Part shown: in pieces, positions 60,168 through 64,000 of the stretch
Layout: each line of letters opens with the position of its first letter
How positions within the stretch are numbered: position 1 is the first letter of the stretch
Assembly: GCF_029168945.1 (NCBI RefSeq)
Contig: NC_083610.1
Location: forward strand, 50,857,429 to 50,921,428
DNA length: 64,000 bases
Direction: 5' to 3'
DNA from: Cannabis sativa
Taxonomy: Eukaryota > Streptophyta > Magnoliopsida > Rosales > Cannabaceae
Program-made: the position numbers and the translations under genes
The notes under the pieces: model-generated
What the model saw: the letters and a program-made list of their open reading frames with translations, nothing else
The model's database searches: none
What the model was told of the DNA's origin: nothing

Positions 60168-60556
60168 TGGGAGTTTGTATTTTCTTTGCTTTATGTTTGT
60201 TTAAGACATTTATGTATTTGGTTATTTTCTGATCAGAAATAAAGTTTTTAGTTTATTCACTCTGTTTTGTTATGTTCAAGTTTGACCTCACTTTGGTTTA
60301 AGGAGGACCAGTTGGAAATAGGCATGTTCGGTTCACATTGCATGTAATTTTCATGCTACACATCCATGATTGATCTATGTCATTTGGCTATATTTGTATA
60401 TGTAACCATTGATGGGTTTAGTCATGATTGATATGACGAAAATCGCTTTGATCCTATATGGGTATAGTTGATGGACGAGATTGTTGAAATACCTTTACAT
60501 AATAGCAAATTTTGAGCTCATAAGGTTATACATTTATCAGGTAACATATGTTGCCC

Positions 60557-60567
60557 AAGTGGGAGAT
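60557..60567 (+). other. Polypurine tract, first copy
   Basis: AAGTGGGAGAT directly precedes the partial LTR at 60568. A second identical copy at 61171-61181 precedes the terminal LTR, as part of the duplication. Confidence 0.8.
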
Positions 60568-61017
60568 TGTTGGATTAAAAAAATCCTATGTGGGCACATA
60601 TGTATAATGTATATGCTATTATAAAGTGTGATACAAAATTAAGTGACCAATTATGTTATGGGTATCAAAAGGGTATTAAAGTGTCATGGAATTAATGTGT
60701 AGATACCATAAGTTAATTTATAATTTGTTGAGGGGCCAAATTATAAATACCCAAAACTCATTCTAAGATGAGTCTATAAATAGGTAGTGGTCCCCAAGAA
60801 ACACAAGGGTTTCTGTATTCTCTCCTTCCCCATCAGAGAAAATACTCTAGAAAATAGTGTATTCTTGGAAGATCAAAACCTTCTCTGCAATCTCCAACAA
60901 TGGCTTCAGGTTAGTGCTTCCGCTGATCTTTTATCATCATCTTCTTCTTTAATTTAACAAAGGTTTTATAGATTTATGATTTAGGGTTTTCTATATTAAA
61001 GCACTTTATGAATATGT
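60568..61017 (+). repeat. Partial middle LTR (450 of 498 bp)
   Basis: It starts TGTTGGATT and stops after AATATGT, 48 bp short of the LTR end. It includes the TATA box and the ATGGCTTCAGGTTAGT exon/donor sequence. Confidence 0.92.
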
Positions 61018-61181
61018 GACCATTGATGGGTTTAGTCATGATTGATATGACGAAAATCGCTTTGATCCTATATGGGTATAGTTGATGGACGAGATTGTTG
61101 AAATACCTTTACATAATAGCAAATTTTGAGCTCATAAGGTTATACATTTATCAGGTAACATATGTTGCCCAAGTGGGAGAT

Positions 61182-61679
61182 TGTTGGATTAAAAAAATCC
61201 TATGTGGGCACATATGTATAATGTATATGCTATTATAAAGTGTGATACAAAATTAAGTGACCAATTATGTTATGGGTATCAAAAGGGTATTAAAGTGTCA
61301 TGGAATTAATGTGTAGATACCATAAGTTAATTTATAATTTGTTGAGGGGCCAAATTATAAATACCCAAAACTCATTCTAAGATGAGTCTATAAATAGGTA
61401 GTGGTCCCCAAGAAACACAAGGGTTTCTGTATTCTCTCCTTCCCCATCAGAGAAAATACTCTAGAAAATAGTGTATTCTTGGAAGATCAAAACCTTCTCT
61501 GCAATCTCCAACAATGGCTTCAGGTTAGTGCTTCCGCTGATCTTTTATCATAATCTTCTTCTTTAATTTAACAAAGGTTTTATAGATTTATGATTTAGGG
61601 TTTTCTATATTAAAGCACTTTATGAATATGTTTAGATCTGTGATTTATATATTTCTTAAGTGTTTTATAAACCCTAACA
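61182..61679 (+). repeat. Terminal 3' LTR of Copia element D (498 bp)
   Basis: TGTTGGATT to CCCTAACA, followed by TTTTC. One visible difference from the 5' LTR (TCATAATC versus TCATCATC). Confidence 0.94.
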
Positions 61680-61754
61680 TTTTCTTTTTTCCATTTTTTG
61701 AGAGGAAGGATGCCCCGTTAGAAAGAACTAAGAAGATTAAATGATACCTTAAGC

Positions 61755-62064
61755 GGCGTTTGGTTGGAGGTAATGAAATGGAATGGAAAGGAAAGGAAAC
61801 AATTTCCATTCCATTCATTTGTTTTGTTGCATATTAAAGTGTTGGAATGTCATTCCAATGGAATGACCTTTCCACCATTTCGGTAGAATGATAATTCCAT
61901 TTCGAAATGGTAGGAAAGACCATTCCAATGCACGATGAGAAAAAATTTAATAATTTTTTTATCAATTATTTTTATACATTTTAAATTTTATTCCATTTCT
62001 ATTCCCATTCCCATTCTCATTCCCATTCATATTCCTATGTTTTCATTCCTTCCAACCAAACGCC
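61755..62064 (+). mobile_element. MITE-like element with ~22-bp terminal inverted repeats
   Basis: The ends are GGCGTTTGGTTGGAGG and, in reverse complement, GGCGTTTGGTTGGAAGG, continuing with AATGAAA. The interior is built from GGAATGG and CATTCC words, has no transposase and is 310 bp long. I could not find a clear target duplication, so the superfamily is left open. Confidence 0.6.
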
Positions 62065-62220
62065 ACCAAGAGTCATCTTCAATCCAAACTGAAGTTTCAT
62101 TTAGTCCCAAAGCCAATTTTTCCAATTCGTGTGTTGTAGTATTAACAGTGCATCTCAAATGCTTGATCGAGACATCAGGGTAATTAGATAAAGCTTGTTT
62201 AATCTAGAAAATTAGGAGCT

Positions 62221-62448
62221 CGTTTGGAACGTCGTATTAGGTCGTATTGTACTGTATTGTATTATATTGAATTGGATTATATATCATGTTTTTATATAAT
62301 ATTATGTTAAACTTTACTTTAAACTAAAACATTATATATTTAGGTGCCCATAAAAGTTAATACCACGTATAGTTTTATATAAAAATATTGCATAAAATAC
62401 AATTCAATATAATACTATACAATACAATACGGTTTAATACAACGAACC
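62221..62448 (+). mobile_element. MITE-like element with long inverted repeats
   Basis: The left end CGTCGTATTAGGTCGTATTG and following GTATTGTATTATATTGAATT pair with CAATTCAATATAATAC...AATACAATACGG...AATACAACG at 62399-62445. About 45 bp of imperfect terminal repeat surrounds an AT-rich centre. Non-coding. Exact ends and target duplication are unclear. Confidence 0.55.
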
Positions 62449-62604
62449 TAGGTCTTTCAAATAGACTGCAATATTCTTTTGTTGCGTGGAGAGCATCTAT
62501 TATAACTTTATAATCTGTCTCTACTTGATGAATTGGGAAAGGCTTCTGGCAGCACCAATTTAAGGTTGTGGGAAGCGATTTAGCTCCAAGGATTGATACA
62601 TCCC

Positions 62605-63088
62605 TGTTAGAACTTTATATTAATTGATGATATGAAGGCATATAATATGAACGATATGAATGCAAAATAAAATTGTAAAGATTGAACACATACATACAAT
62701 GAAAGGATCAAAATACATGTACCTCCAATCATTGATATTGATAGTTTGATTTATTAAAGTTAGATTTGCAAAAGAAAGCGAATACAGATTACAATGAGTA
62801 CTCGGGCTTCAAAGCTTTTACTAGCTCTTTTAGATTAGAATGAGCAGCGAGTTTGAGGATCGGTATCGTATCTTTTCAGGTGAGATATTTTATCACTATA
62901 TGCTACAATTAATTGTCAAAATATTTTGACAATTAATTTATGAAATTAAATTAAGTAACTAAAATATTTGATAATTAAATTTGATCATATTTAAAATATT
63001 TTTTAATCATATATAATCAATTCACTATACATTTGATTTTATACATGTAAATCAATTCACTATAATTGATTTTATATAGAATATTATA
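62605..63088 (-). repeat. Probable 3' LTR of a decayed minus-strand Copia element
   Basis: On the plus strand it starts TGTTAG. It ends before CTCCTACTTTGTAAG, which on the minus strand reads as a polypurine tract (AAAGTAGGAG). Its position right after an RNase H remnant supports the call. Ends are approximate. Confidence 0.4.
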
Positions 63089-63329
63089 ATATTCTCCTAC
63101 TTTGTAAGTATTTAAATTGATTTATCATTTAAATCACAATAGTTTTTCTTGCTATATAACATGAATCACGGTGATAGGTCCTCATTTATGATGGCAAGTA
63201 TTATTTTCTATGTATTACAATATATTTATTACATACATGTACTTAATGTGACAATGTACTTAAGTGAGTAAACCCTACATTTATTCTGGTCTTATGAAGA
63301 TAATTTTCTCAGATGAAATTAAGGTGCAC

Positions 63330-63640
63330 ATGAATATGGAAAAAATATCGAAATAAGAGCTTCGTTAATAATTTTAGTTGTACAAAGAAAAGTTGCATAA
63401 GGGTAAAGCTGAATCTCATATTTACTTTATGATCTTTGAATTTATGTTGCACCATGCCTTTAGTCAAGGATACCGCGATCATTCAATTCAGTGTTGCGGG
63501 CTTAATGACCACTTGTAACACTTCTTTATGGCTAAATACTTAACGTTGATATGCTAGCTTATACCAAAACTGTTATAGTTCTTAGCCATAGATATTGTAG
63601 CTGAATTTGTTGCAAAATTATCTTAATGGTCTGAAAATAG
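63330..63640 (-). pseudogene. Copia RNase H C-terminal remnant
   Basis: On the minus strand near 63405-63480 the reading MIAVSLTKGM...HKFKDHKVNM corresponds to the [10 protein letters not shown]...FKDHV end of Copia RNase H. Upstream sequence to 63640 has stops in all frames. Too decayed to assign a lineage. Confidence 0.55.
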
Positions 63641-63689
63641 AATCATTAACTGTAAGGCTTAGTATGTTTTTACCGAGATTTTTAGAAAC

Positions 63690-64000
63690 TAAATATTTGA
63701 AAGCGTAAGATATTAAATAATGATTCAGTACATGAGATGGATAATTTTTATGTGGTTCGGGTGATAATTATCCCTAGTTCACGAGTCAGTATATTGGCCT
63801 TTGGGGCTTTAAAAATGTATTACAAATAAGTATTACAATGAAAACCCTAACTAGCTATAAGGTAAAGTTTCTAAGTTACTCTTAAGGAAGAAGAAAGCTT
63901 AGAAAATATTTTTGCAGAGCTTTGGCTAGTTTTTTTCCTGCCCCCCAACATGAAGGGTAAAGGGCTTTATATAGGCTAAACTTCGGGTTCGGGCATACCT
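63690..64000 (-). repeat. Possible LTR fragment running off the window
   Basis: On the minus strand there is a TATA box (CCTATATAAAGCC, near 63965-63980). It is followed by leader-like sequence ending GAACCACATAAAAATTATCC, a pattern common at the R/U5 end of plant LTRs. No partner is visible, so this is tentative. Confidence 0.3.

Larger units (their letters stand above)
60404..61631 (+). repeat. 614-bp tandem duplication at the 3' end of Copia D
   Basis: Unit 1 (60404-61017) and unit 2 (61018-61631) are nearly identical. Each holds about 165 bp of 3' untranslated sequence, the polypurine tract and the first 450 bp of the LTR. The breakpoint joins AATATGT of the LTR to the ACCATTGATGGG sequence, and both sides share ATATGT or TATGT, so a short microhomology could have guided it. 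Confidence 0.92.
54569..61679 (+). mobile_element. Copia retrotransposon D, young, with duplicated 3' end
   Basis: The 5' LTR is 54569-55066 and the last LTR is 61182-61679, each 498 bp. TTTTC target duplications lie at 54564-54568 and 61680-61684. I see about one difference between the outer LTRs (near 54940/61552), so insertion is recent. It contains a primer-binding site, a probable intron, gag-protease-integrase, RT-RNase H and a polypurine tract. A 614-bp tandem duplication at the 3' end adds a partial LTR at 60568-61017. It is unrelated to the long-LTR family. Confidence 0.94.

Overview
The window is plant nuclear DNA, probably from a eudicot. It is very AT-rich and consists almost entirely of transposable elements. 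The evidence is plant-type Copia and Gypsy LTR retrotransposons, a plant L1-type LINE with a C-terminal RNase H domain, Helitron ends and MITE-like repeats. I found no convincing host gene, tRNA, rRNA or CRISPR array. The species cannot be fixed from the sequence.

Positions 1-35515 are one deep nest. Positions 1-7498 are a decayed Copia element whose 5' LTR lies outside the window. It abuts or interrupts an L1-type LINE whose pieces are 7504-8941, 10824-11276 and 33077-35515. The first gap in the LINE is a solo Copia LTR (8942-10818). The second gap is a 21.8-kb nest (11277-33071) whose outer element is a Tat-like Gypsy with gag but no pol. That element's 5' LTR carries a solo Copia LTR (12416-14275). 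Its 3' LTR was split by a Tekay/Del-like chromovirus (17926-31233, minus strand), whose own 3' LTR then received two more solo Copia LTRs (18785-20699 and 20770-22580). Target-site duplications support nearly every boundary.

Positions 35516-38004 are AT-rich with no recognisable gene. Positions 38005-54179 hold two related Helitron-like repeats, both with the canonical 3' hairpin plus CTAG. The second begins with a large inverted repeat and is split by a 10.3-kb Copia element (43583-53903, minus strand, TSD CACCG) with two 1890-bp LTRs. The Helitron repeats carry several modules with the geometry of plant U-snRNA promoters (USE, 33 nt, TATA box).

Positions 54569-61679 are a very young Copia element on the plus strand (TSD TTTTC, 498-bp LTRs, about one difference between the outer LTRs). 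Its gag start codon appears to lie inside the 5' LTR. A 1180-nt intron that contains the primer-binding site would join it to the gag-pol frame. The 3' end carries a 614-bp tandem duplication, so the element has three LTR copies. The reading frame is broken only by a cluster of small indels at the integrase-RT junction.

Positions 61755-64000 hold two MITE-like inverted-repeat elements, a decayed minus-strand Copia 3' end, and what may be part of another LTR running off the window.
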